Below are positions 1-7,100 of a stretch of DNA of 8,188 bases, one piece after another. A program made the position numbers and the translations under genes. The notes beneath the pieces were generated by a model. The model did not search any database. It saw nothing but the letters and a program-made list of their open reading frames with translations, and was not told where the DNA came from. The stretch is taken from positions 1 through 8,188 of the forward strand of contig JAJUHD010000117.1 in NCBI GenBank assembly GCA_029268085.1, written 5' to 3'. Origin of the DNA: Bacillota bacterium (GTDB lineage Bacteria > Bacillota > Clostridia > Oscillospirales > Oscillospiraceae). Positions within the stretch are counted from its first letter, which is position 1; each line of letters opens with the position of its first letter.

Positions 1-141
1 GAGACTGTTCTTTTGTTCCGCTATAATTTGAGTCAGGACAAAACTATAAGCATAGAAGAAATTGACGATAATGAAGAATACGAAATGGTTTCCAAGTTAT
101 TTGTGGCTATGCATGACTCTCAATATGAGATAGTTCAATGA
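1..141 (+). CDS. 3' end of a DUF1292-like protein (partial)
   Basis: An open frame runs from the first base of the window to a TGA at 139-141 and gives the last 46 residues of a protein whose start lies outside. The fragment begins ETVLLFRYNL and continues with an acidic stretch (IEEIDDNEEYEMVSKLF). The order of a short beta strand, an acidic 'I.(D/E)(D/E)(N/D)EE(Y/F)E.V' segment and a short helix resembles the C-terminus of small DUF1292 proteins of Firmicutes, which have no known function. The match is by eye only, so the family call is moderate and no role is proposed. No start codon or ribosome site can be judged. The gene converges on the ars operon and is followed by a hairpin terminator at 206-244. 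Confidence 0.6.
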   Translation, partial: ETVLLFRYNLSQDKTISIEEIDDNEEYEMVSKLFVAMHDSQYEIVQ

Positions 142-205
142 GTCCCCCAGACCGTTAAAGATAGTTAATAGACAAATCGTTGCGAAAAGTTTCAATTTAA
201 TTTAC

Positions 206-244
206 AAAGTCACGCCTTCGGTAAAATACCGTCCGCGTGATTTT
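206..244. terminator. Bidirectional hairpin terminator between the DUF1292-like gene and arsC
   Basis: TCACGC (210-215) pairs with GCGTGA (235-240). Inside it CGGTA (219-223) pairs with TACCG (227-231) around an AAA loop, with a 3x3 internal mismatch between the two stems. AAAG at 206-209 pairs with TTTT at 241-244. On the plus strand the stem is followed by TTTTAATTTTA, which suits the gene ending at 141. On the minus strand it is followed by a weaker T-rich stretch, and it lies just past the arsC stop codon, so it probably serves both converging units. Confidence 0.75.
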
Positions 245-248
245 AATT

Positions 249-659
249 TTACTTCAAGGACACTTCGTTGTTTTCAAGCCTTTGTTTCAGTTCCAGAACC
301 TTCCGTTCGATAAACCCGATGACCTTTCTGAATTCCTCATCCGGTTTTCCGGTCGGATCTTCAAGCCCCCAGTCTTCCCTGTATTTGCAAGGCAGATAAG
401 GGCAGGTTACATTGCAGCCCATAGTTATAACGATGTCAACTGGCGGTATGTCTTCGAGCAGCTTAGGACGCTGAGTCTCATCCATGTCGATGCCGTAAAG
501 CTCTTTTATAAGACGTACGGCGTCCGGATTAATACGGTCTTTCAGCTCTGTTCCGGCAGAATAGCTTTCGAAAACGTCTGAAGCAAAATGCTTTCCCAGG
601 GCTTCCGCTATCTGGCTTCTACAGGAATTGTGTACACAGATAAAGGCTACTCTTATCAT
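249..659 (-). CDS. arsC: Arsenate reductase, thioredoxin-coupled type
   Basis: This 136-residue cytoplasmic enzyme reduces arsenate to arsenite and belongs to the low-molecular-weight phosphatase fold. The N-terminus carries the P-loop CVHNSCRS (residues 8-15) with nucleophile Cys8 and Arg14, as in Bacillus/Staphylococcus ArsC. Cys82 and Cys86 (MGCNVTCP) are the likely pair of redox cysteines that form the disulfide relay; their spacing is closer than the Cys82/Cys89 pair of S. aureus ArsC. The WGLEDP motif (97-102) supplies the general acid Asp101. Length is typical of the family. The ATG start is preceded by GAAAGGGA (about 667-674) at good spacing. The gene is last in the arsR-acr3-arsC operon, 22 bases after acr3, so it should be induced by arsenite through ArsR. 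A protein tyrosine phosphatase is less likely given Cys82/Cys86 and the neighbours. Confidence 0.95.
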   Translation of the reverse strand: MIRVAFICVHNSCRSQIAEALGKHFASDVFESYSAGTELKDRINPDAVRLIKELYGIDMDETQRPKLLEDIPPVDIVITMGCNVTCPYLPCKYREDWGLEDPTGKPDEEFRKVIGFIERKVLELKQRLENNEVSLK

Positions 660-681
660 ATGAATATATCCCTTTCAAAAA

Positions 682-1746
682 CTATTCGTTGCTTCCATCC
701 GGAATCGGAAACCAATGCTTTGTGCTGTTTGCGATCTTGACGAGTATCAGCATAACAGGAACCTCCGTCAGGACTCCAACGGTAGTTGCGAGCGCCGCGG
801 GAGAGGTTGTTCCGAACAGAGCGATAGCTACAGCGACCGAGAGTTCGAAAAAGTTGGACGCGCCGATCATGCCAGCGGGCGCCGCAACGTTATGCGGCAG
901 CTTCAGCCACTTGCAAGGCAGATATGAGATGAAGAAAATAAAGAACGTCTGGATTGTTAGCGGAACTGCGATAAGGATAATATGGAGAGGATTACTCGTG
1001 ATGGTTTCTCCCTGGAAGGAGAAAATCAGTATAAGCGTAAGCAGAAGTCCCGCTATTGTAACATTGTCAAACTTAGGCAAAAACTGCTTCTCGAAGTATT
1101 CAAGCCCCTTCTTTTTTGTTACGAGAAGCCGCGTCAGAACGCCTCCCGCCAAAGGTATCACAACAAACAGCACAACGGACAGGATCAGTGTGTCCCATGG
1201 AACCGAAACGTTGCTCATGCCAAGCAGGAATTTCACTATCGGGACAAAGGCAAACAAAATTATAAGGTCGTTTGTGGCAACCTGAACAACCGTATACGCC
1301 GGGTTTCCCTTTGTCAAAAGACTCCATACGAACACCATTGCTGTGCAGGGAGCCGCACCAAGCAGAATTGCTCCGGCCAAATACTGCTTCGCCAGCTCTG
1401 CCGGTATGAGGCTTTTAAATATGACGTAAAGGAAAAACGATGATATAGCATACATAGTGAAGGGCTTGATGAGCCAGTTAGCCACCCATGTGACATATAG
1501 ACCCTTAGGATTCTTTCCGACGTTTTTAATGCTCTGAAAATCAACCTTCATCATCATCGGGTAGATCATGACCCAAATCAGGACAGCTACCGGTATAGAG
1601 ACTTTCGCATATTCAAACTTATTCAGGAAAGCAGGTATCGAAGGCAGGTATCTGCCGATCAAAACTCCGGCCGCCATGCAGAGTATTACCCATACCGTTA
1701 GATATTTCTGAAAGAATCCTATACCTGCCGTTTTTTCCTTGCTCAT
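682..1746 (-). CDS. acr3: Acr3-family arsenite efflux permease
   Basis: This 354-residue integral membrane protein expels arsenite using the membrane potential. About ten hydrophobic segments can be seen (roughly 16-33, 49-66, 83-111, 122-142, 153-176, 185-208, 230-247, 254-277, 287-312, 316-338), as expected for the bile acid/arsenite (BART) superfamily. Family signatures include VLIWVMIYPMMMKVDF (55-70) and GAAPCTAMVFVWS (130-142). Cys134 corresponds to the conserved Cys needed for transport in characterised Acr3 proteins, and Glu301 in GASNFFELS is the likely conserved membrane Glu. Length is normal. The ATG start follows GGGAGA with an 8-base spacer. It sits 45 bases after arsR and 22 before arsC, as the middle gene of the operon. 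No arsA ATPase is present, which is normal for Acr3, since it works alone. The permease is not related to ArsB despite the shared role. Confidence 0.96.
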   Translation of the reverse strand: MSKEKTAGIGFFQKYLTVWVILCMAAGVLIGRYLPSIPAFLNKFEYAKVSIPVAVLIWVMIYPMMMKVDFQSIKNVGKNPKGLYVTWVANWLIKPFTMYAISSFFLYVIFKSLIPAELAKQYLAGAILLGAAPCTAMVFVWSLLTKGNPAYTVVQVATNDLIILFAFVPIVKFLLGMSNVSVPWDTLILSVVLFVVIPLAGGVLTRLLVTKKKGLEYFEKQFLPKFDNVTIAGLLLTLILIFSFQGETITSNPLHIILIAVPLTIQTFFIFFISYLPCKWLKLPHNVAAPAGMIGASNFFELSVAVAIALFGTTSPAALATTVGVLTEVPVMLILVKIANSTKHWFPIPDGSNE

Positions 1747-1791
1747 AATATCATTCTCCCATATTTTATTAATCTATTCCATTTATGGCAT

Positions 1792-2154
1792 TCAGTCTTC
1801 TCCATTTGGAGTCCTTGAACTGCAAATATTCTGCCGTCGGCATTTCAGGAATTCCTCCTCATCTTTTTTGTAATTTGGAGATTCCTTGAGCTTTTGCTCA
1901 AGATAAAGCCACAGCTCCTTATTCTCTTCCTTGAATTTGTCGCTGATTTTATAGTATGCCCACTGCGCCTGCTTTGAGCTGTCAAGGATTCCGCACTGCT
2001 TGAGCGCTGTGAGATGCCGGGAAACATTCGACTGTGTCATTTTTAAGCATTCCTCTATTTCACATACGCACATTTCGCCCTGCAAAAGGAGAGAGAGAAT
2101 GCGAAGCCGGCTTTCTTCAGCTAAAGCTTTAAATATATCAACTATTTTCTTCAC
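1792..2154 (-). CDS. arsR: ArsR-family arsenite-responsive repressor
   Basis: This is a dimeric winged-helix repressor of the SmtB/ArsR family; arsenite binding releases it from the operator. In the 120-residue reading, the N-terminal IFKALAEESRLRIL is a family hallmark, and CVC at 29-31 with Cys36 lies at the start of the helix-turn-helix, as in the E. coli/R773 ArsR site (CVCDLC). The recognition helix is about TQSNVSRHLTAL (40-51), followed by the wing (QAQWAYYKI). The lysine- and glutamate-rich C-terminal tail carries two further cysteines (105 and 111). The start is doubtful. The GTG at 2152-2154 lies inside the Shine-Dalgarno GGAGGTG, and that site is correctly spaced (8 bases) for an ATA at 2143-2145, which would give (M)VDIFKALAEE, the usual ArsR N-terminus. 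It is the first gene of the operon and probably represses its own promoter. Confidence 0.95.
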   Translation of the reverse strand: MKKIVDIFKALAEESRLRILSLLLQGEMCVCEIEECLKMTQSNVSRHLTALKQCGILDSSKQAQWAYYKISDKFKEENKELWLYLEQKLKESPNYKKDEEEFLKCRRQNICSSRTPNGED

Positions 2155-2158
2155 CTCC
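2152..2158 (-). promoter_or_regulatory. Ribosome binding site of arsR, overlapping the GTG start
   Basis: Read on the minus strand, GGAGGTG is a near-perfect Shine-Dalgarno sequence. It contains the GTG that is the only conventional start codon in this frame near the conserved N-terminus; the frame upstream closes at a TGA (2176-2178) with only a CTG between. Measured from this site, the best-placed codon is ATA at 2143-2145. Either ATA is used as a start or translation begins at the overlapped GTG. Confidence 0.6.
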
Positions 2159-2168
2159 AGTTTATCAC

Positions 2169-2190
2169 TATATGCTCATTTGCTCATATA
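2169..2190. promoter_or_regulatory. Putative ArsR operator (imperfect palindrome)
   Basis: The 22 bases form TATATG..CA-TT-TG..CATATA, where 8 of 11 position pairs are complementary. Its pattern matches the 12-2-12 style operators of SmtB/ArsR repressors (ATATG..CA..TG..CATAT). It starts at the last base of the ars -10 element and covers the likely transcription start, so a bound ArsR dimer would block RNA polymerase. The binding role is inferred from position and pattern. Confidence 0.75.
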
Positions 2191-2218
2191 GCATATCATA
2201 AAAAATCATTAATTACAA
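2190..2218 (-). promoter_or_regulatory. Promoter of the ars operon
   Basis: On the minus strand, TTGTAA (2213-2218) is a -35 element and TATGCT (2190-2195) a -10 element, with a 17-base spacer. TGA directly before TATGCT makes an extended -10 (TGATATGCT), which makes up for the imperfect hexamers. Transcription would start near 2183, inside the ArsR palindrome, and give a short leader of about 30 bases to arsR. Confidence 0.65.
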
Positions 2219-2236
2219 CAGTTTTTTAATAGGTAT

Positions 2237-2242
2237 TATAAT
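2237..2242 (+). promoter_or_regulatory. Possible -10 element (TATAAT) upstream of the synthetase gene
   Basis: A perfect TATAAT lies on the plus strand. The matching -35 region is poor: TTACAA at 2213-2218 with an 18-base spacer, which is the complement of the ars -35 element. If used, transcription would begin near 2249, directly at the 5' foot of the hairpin at 2246-2288, giving a leader of about 155 bases. AT-rich DNA can produce this hexamer by chance. Confidence 0.35.
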
Positions 2243-2245
2243 AAA

Positions 2246-2288
2246 AACGCCCGCACGGAACATTCAAAACGTCCCGCGCGGGTACGTT
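2246..2288. terminator. GC-rich hairpin with T-rich flanks on both strands, in a divergent gap
   Basis: CCCGCACGGAAC (2250-2261) pairs with GTCCCGCGCGGG (2271-2282) at 10 of 12 positions around a 9-base loop. AACG (2246-2249) can pair with CGTT (2285-2288) past a TA bulge. The plus strand continues CTTTATTATTTT and the minus strand TTTTTATTATAAT, so it has the form of a bidirectional intrinsic terminator. No recognised gene ends here: arsR and the synthetase gene point away from each other. It may insulate the two units or act as a leader hairpin of the plus-strand transcript. Confidence 0.55.
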
Positions 2289-2349
2289 CTTTATTATTTT
2301 ATAAACAGTATATACCACCTTCAAAATGACAAAATTTTTTAAGCCTTTC

Positions 2350-2358
2350 TGCTATTAT
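2350..2358 (+). promoter_or_regulatory. Extended -10 promoter element of the synthetase-esterase operon
   Basis: TGCTATTAT is a TGn extended -10 box. The best -35-like hexamer, ATGACA at 2326-2331, is 21 bases from TATTAT, too far for normal spacing, so this promoter would rely on the extended -10 or an activator. The start point would fall near 2365, within the small palindrome at 2359-2372, and the leader to the ATG at 2404 would be about 40 bases. Confidence 0.45.
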
Positions 2359-2372
2359 CACAACATATTGTG
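2359..2372. repeat. Small inverted repeat at the putative start point of transcription
   Basis: CACAA (2359-2363) and TTGTG (2368-2372) form a perfect 5-bp inverted repeat with a 4-base centre. It lies immediately after the extended -10 element at 2350-2358, where a repressor would act. No regulator gene that could bind it is visible next to it apart from arsR, whose palindrome at 2169-2190 has a different sequence. Confidence 0.4.
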
Positions 2373-2403
2373 GTAATTGAAATCGGAAAGCGAGGAAACA
2401 ACT

Positions 2404-4110
2404 ATGAACTCAAAAAAGCCTTCTGTCATAAAACCATGGCTGAAGTATTATGACAAGGATGCCATTGCAGAAGAATTGCCCAAACGCACATTATTTGATT
2501 ATCTTTTCCAAAACAATAAAAACCATTTAAACGATATCGCACTGAAATATTTTGATAATGATATAAGCTTTGGAGAATTGTTCGATAACATAAGGAAAAC
2601 CGCCCGAGCCTATCTGGCCCTCGGCGTAAAAAAAGGAGATATCGTTACCATCTGCTCTATCACGACACCGGAGATTGTATATTCCTTCTATGCAATGGAT
2701 CTGATCGGCGCCGTTCCAAATATGATCGATCCGCGTACCAGCGTTGAAGGCATACGCGAATATATCGAAGAGGTCGGATCGAAATATATCTGCGTGCTAG
2801 ACGTGGCATATCCTAAGATCCGTGATGCCGTTATTGGGACAGACGTGAAGAAGGTCGTTGTAGCATCCGCAGCAGATTCGCTTAGGCCTTTGCAGCGTGC
2901 CGTTTATCGTTTGACTAACAGGGATACAAACAAATATTCTCAGAACTGCATTAAATGGGAGCAGTTTGTTGAAGGCGGCACAGGCATAAAGCTTAAGCCT
3001 GTACCCTACAGTCCGGGACACTGCGCCGCAATTGTACACACAGGAGGAACAACCGGTTCGCCAAAAGGCGTCATGCTCAGTGACGACGCTTTTAACTCCC
3101 TTGCTTTCATGTACGGAAAAGCAAAAATAGATTTTAAACGTCAGCAAAAATTCCTTAATGTCATGCCTCCGTTTATTGCATATGGTTTTAGCTGCGGTAT
3201 ACATATGCCGTTATCGCTTGGCGTTACATCCATTATAATACCCGATCTTGATCCAAAAAAGCTCGCGTCCCTGATCCTGAAATATAAACCCGCGCATATG
3301 AGCGGCGTGCCGCTGCACTATCAGGTGCTGACAAACGATAAGCGGATGAAGCGTGCTGATCTCTCATGCCTCGTCAACAGCGGCTCAGGCGGAGACTCAA
3401 TCAATATCGGTACCGAAGAAGAGGTTAACCGGTTTCTGATGTCTCATGGCAGCAAGTACGCCCTTGCCAAGGGCTACGGCATGACCGAGCTTTGCTCATC
3501 CACATGTACCTGCATGGGCGAACTGAATAAACCGGGCAGCGTTGGTATCCCTTTAATTAAAAACACGATCTCCGCGTTCGAACCCGGAACCGATAAGGAA
3601 CTGGATATCGGTGTAAAAGGTGAAATCTGTATCACAGGTCCCACAATGATGCTCGGATATTACGGCAAGCCGGAGGAAACCGACAACGTGCTGCGCAGGC
3701 ATTCAGACGGAAAGGTCTGGGTGCATACAGGCGACTTCGGCTATATCGATGAGGACGGCTTCGTTTTTATAGATACCCGAATCAAGCGCATGATCATACG
3801 GCATGACGGCTTCAAAATATTCCCCAGCCATATTGAAAATATTATCAGCACACATCCGGCTGTTGAAACCTGCTCCGTCGTTGCTACGCCGAACAAGGAA
3901 CAGCTAAGGGGATATCTTCCATATGTACATATAGTTCTTAAGAAAAATACGCAGAAAAGTCAGAAGCAGATTAAGTCCGAAATCATTACGCTGTGCCGGG
4001 AAAAATTGCCTGAATATATGCAGCCGGCCGGATACAAGTTCTGCGAATCACTCTCTTACACGCCTGTCGGCAAAGTGGACTACCGAAAGCTGGAAGCGGA
4101 ATCGGTCTGA
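2404..4110 (+). CDS. AMP-forming acyl-CoA synthetase (class I adenylate-forming enzyme)
   Basis: This 568-residue cytoplasmic enzyme of the ANL superfamily would activate a carboxylic acid with ATP to an acyl-adenylate and then probably to a CoA thioester. Visible core motifs, numbered from the ATG at 2404, are: A3 phosphate loop TGGTTGSPKG (213-222), A5 YGMTE (358-362), A7 TGD (442-444), the A8 hinge TRIKRMI (458-464, hinge Lys461) and A10 PVGKVDY with catalytic Lys557. Length is normal, and there is no carrier-protein, reductase or transferase domain, so an NRPS module is unlikely. The acid cannot be told from sequence; a fatty or aromatic acid is possible. ATG 2404 is chosen because GAGGA (2392-2396) precedes it at good spacing; an in-frame TTG at 2377 lacks such a site. 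It is 37 bases before the secreted esterase gene, probably in one operon. Confidence 0.88.
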   Translation: MNSKKPSVIKPWLKYYDKDAIAEELPKRTLFDYLFQNNKNHLNDIALKYFDNDISFGELFDNIRKTARAYLALGVKKGDIVTICSITTPEIVYSFYAMDLIGAVPNMIDPRTSVEGIREYIEEVGSKYICVLDVAYPKIRDAVIGTDVKKVVVASAADSLRPLQRAVYRLTNRDTNKYSQNCIKWEQFVEGGTGIKLKPVPYSPGHCAAIVHTGGTTGSPKGVMLSDDAFNSLAFMYGKAKIDFKRQQKFLNVMPPFIAYGFSCGIHMPLSLGVTSIIIPDLDPKKLASLILKYKPAHMSGVPLHYQVLTNDKRMKRADLSCLVNSGSGGDSINIGTEEEVNRFLMSHGSKYALAKGYGMTELCSSTCTCMGELNKPGSVGIPLIKNTISAFEPGTDKELDIGVKGEICITGPTMMLGYYGKPEETDNVLRRHSDGKVWVHTGDFGYIDEDGFVFIDTRIKRMIIRHDGFKIFPSHIENIISTHPAVETCSVVATPNKEQLRGYLPYVHIVLKKNTQKSQKQIKSEIITLCREKLPEYMQPAGYKFCESLSYTPVGKVDYRKLEAESV

Positions 4111-4135
4111 CCGTTTGATGCTTAAAAATGATATC

Positions 4136-4142
4136 GGGGGAG
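4136..4142 (+). promoter_or_regulatory. Ribosome binding site deciding the start of the SLH esterase
   Basis: GGGGGAG is 5 bases before the ATG at 4148. It fixes the start there rather than at the in-frame TTG at 4115. The choice is supported because the resulting protein begins directly with a typical signal peptide. Confidence 0.85.
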
Positions 4143-4147
4143 AACAA

Positions 4148-7100
4148 ATGAAAAAGCGCATTGTACCTTTTATGTTTGCAATAAGCCTTCTGATCTGTCT
4201 TTTTCCGACCGCCGCTCTTGCCGTTGAGCCAACCGCAAACACAGCGGATAAGCAGCAATACACGGCTTATGCAGCTATAGGAGACAGCATCTGTGCCGGT
4301 TTTGCTCAGGCCGACTACGCATATTGCAACGGTTTCGATATGATGGAGAACATAAGCAATTCACCGAAGGACTGCTATGTAAGACTGGTCGGCAGAGCGT
4401 TTGGCATAGACAGCGCTACATATAATCTCGGCAAATGCGGCTGCGATACGAACGAGCTGCTTGATATCCTGAAAAATGAGAAAAACAATTATAATGGTAC
4501 TTATCTTGGATACATCGGAGCAAGCGACCTTATAACACTGGGAATAGGCAGCAACGACCTGCTCATGGCGGTGGTGGATAGCATTTTAGCTTGTGCCGGT
4601 ACTACTATGACCCATCAGCAGGCTATGGCACTTGTCGAGCCGCTTTTGACCGGTGATATAGACGGAATTGTCAATTTAATTGAGACTATCACGGGCATAA
4701 AGCTCAGTGAAGATCAGATTAAGGCTATTCTGGAGGCGCTCTCCGACGAAAAATTGAACGAAACTCTAAATGCAGCTTATCAGAAATTTATCGCGAACTT
4801 TCCTCTAATAGTAGATAATCTCAATTCAATTAACAAAACTGCCGAGATAGTTATTTTAAATTATTATAATCCTTTTAAAGGCAGGAATTTTAGCTACAGA
4901 GATTTAAAATACAGCATTGGAGATACCATTCAGAAATTTACCGATGATATGAATTCCTTTACGGCCGAGTATTGTCAGGATCAGTGCTATCCGTATGTTG
5001 ACATTCGCGATATTCAAACAAATATGGATATCGGTACTATCGACCCGCATCCCTCAAAATATGGCCATACTCAAATCGCCGATCGCATCGTTGACAAACT
5101 TACGCTTACTGTTACGGCCACAGCGCAAAGCGGCGGAACAATAACTCCTTCCGGCGTTAATGTTGTCAAAGAGGGGGATTCGCTAACTTTCACCATTACG
5201 CCTGACAGCGGATATATGATAAGTGATGTTCTCGCAGATGGCGTAAGCGTAGGATCTGTGAGCACATATAAGTTTGAAAACATAACGGCAGATCATACCA
5301 TCACCGCAAGCTTCAGCGTCGATATCGGTACGGCTCCCGTGCCGGGAACAACGTATTACAAGACCTACTCCGCACTGGGAGACAGCATTACCGCAGGCTA
5401 TGCGCAAAAAGATTACAATGGGGATTTCAGCAACCCTTCAACCTGTTATGTTGCGGTTGCCGCGGAAAAGCTCGGCGTGAAAAATAACAGTAATCTGGGT
5501 CTGCTGGGTCAGAAATCCGGAGATCTCCTGTATGTCCTGCAGAACAAAGATGCTAAGTACCATGATAAGTTTTCATGTGATCTCGCAGCTTCAAACCTTA
5601 TCACCATCGACATCGGCAGCAACGACCTGACAATGGCGCTGCTGGGTCTGGTCTTTGATTATCTGAAAGTTGACCTGAGCGAAAGGACTCCCGAACAGCG
5701 GTTGGAGCTTATCCTTCACTGCATAAACGATATTAAGCTTGAAACCCTCTATGAAGATATCAGGACATATTTGAGTCCTGATATAACCGACGCGCAGATA
5801 GACGGGCTGCTTAATGTTCTTAAGGATACAAGTCAAGACAGTGAGCTCAATAAAAGGTTCTCGGAGGCCTATGAAAACTTTACGAAAAACTGGGATGCTA
5901 TCATAAAAGAGATCCGCAGTAATATTAATCCCGACGCAGCAATCGTAGCTCTCGGTTATTACAACATCCTCCCCGACAGCTTTAATTATAATGGAACCGA
6001 GTACCGGATCAGCACCCTGAGCGGCAAATATGTAGAGATGATGAACAGCTATATTTCAAAGGAATCGGAAACAGCGGACGAATATATTTATGTCTCTACG
6101 CAAGGCGTGGAATTGATAAAGGCCGGCGGCCTTATCATGGTAGACCCTCATCCATCGGAGAAAGGCCACACGGATATCGCGAACCGAATTGTAGACGCCG
6201 TCCTCAGCAAAATAACGGCAACCGGCGGCACGGGTATTGCTGTAAGCCCTGAAGGCGCAAGCATCGTGGCCTATGGCAGAACCGAGGAGTATTCCTACAC
6301 CTATAAATTCACACCCGCTGTCGAGGATGTGTTTGTAAACGGCGAAAGCGCTAAAGCTCCCGGCGGCGTCTACATCTTCAAAGAGGTAAAAGGTGACTGC
6401 ACGATAAGCGCAGCCGGCGCAGTCATCCCGACTCCGTCAATCCCCGTTCCGCCTGTTGCATACGATTCCGCTGTATATAATTACTATTCTGTGACTCCGT
6501 CGGCTTCTGAGGGCGGAAGTATTTCACCGAGCGATAAGCAGCTTGTTAGAGAAGGAACCGATAAAACCTTTACCATCACACCGGACAGCGGCTATGAAAT
6601 CGCCTATATCATGCTGGACGGTAAAAAGATCGATACGTCCAATACTGTTACGCTTACGAATGTAAAAGCGGAACACAGCTTATATGTGGCGTTTAAGGAG
6701 ACAGGCAGCGGCGTCATTAAATACAAAAATCCGTTTACCGATGTCAAAAGCACAGACTGGTTCTATGAGGCGGCAATGTACGCTTATTCCAAAGGACTAA
6801 TTAAGGGTATCTCGGCAACCACGTTTGAGCCGAACACCGCCACCAGCCGGGCAATGATACTGGCGATCCTGTACCAAATGGAGAATAAGCCTGCCGTTGA
6901 GGGAAACGTTGAGCTGTCCGCCGCCATCACGGGCAAATGGTATAGTAACGCTATCATGTGGGCAGCTCAAAATGGTATTATAAAAGGTTACGGAAATGGT
7001 GAGTTCGGACCCGATGACAAGATCACCCGTGAGCAAATTGTGACCGTCCTTTACCAATATGCCGTTTACAAGGGATATAAAACCGCAGCTTTGGCTGACT

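Noticed and set aside
237..581. Plus-strand open frame of 114 codons opposite arsC
   Set aside because: It is the antisense shadow of arsC, starts inside the terminator hairpin and shows no family features.
982..1443. Plus-strand open frame of 153 codons inside acr3
   Set aside because: It is antisense to a clearly conserved membrane protein, its product is low-complexity and rich in basic and Gln/Asn residues with no recognisable domain, and it has no convincing ribosome site.
2377..2403. TTG start giving nine extra residues to the acyl-CoA synthetase
   Set aside because: No ribosome site lies at proper distance from the TTG, whereas GAGGA at 2392-2396 is well placed for ATG 2404; the extra residues (MKSESEETT) are not part of the fold.
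2797..3204. Minus-strand open frame of 135 codons inside the synthetase gene
   Set aside because: It is antisense to core ANL motifs, and its Cys-rich product has no recognisable domain.
4115..4147. TTG start giving eleven extra residues to the SLH esterase
   Set aside because: The extension is polar and would precede the signal peptide; GGGGGAG at 4136-4142 points to ATG 4148.
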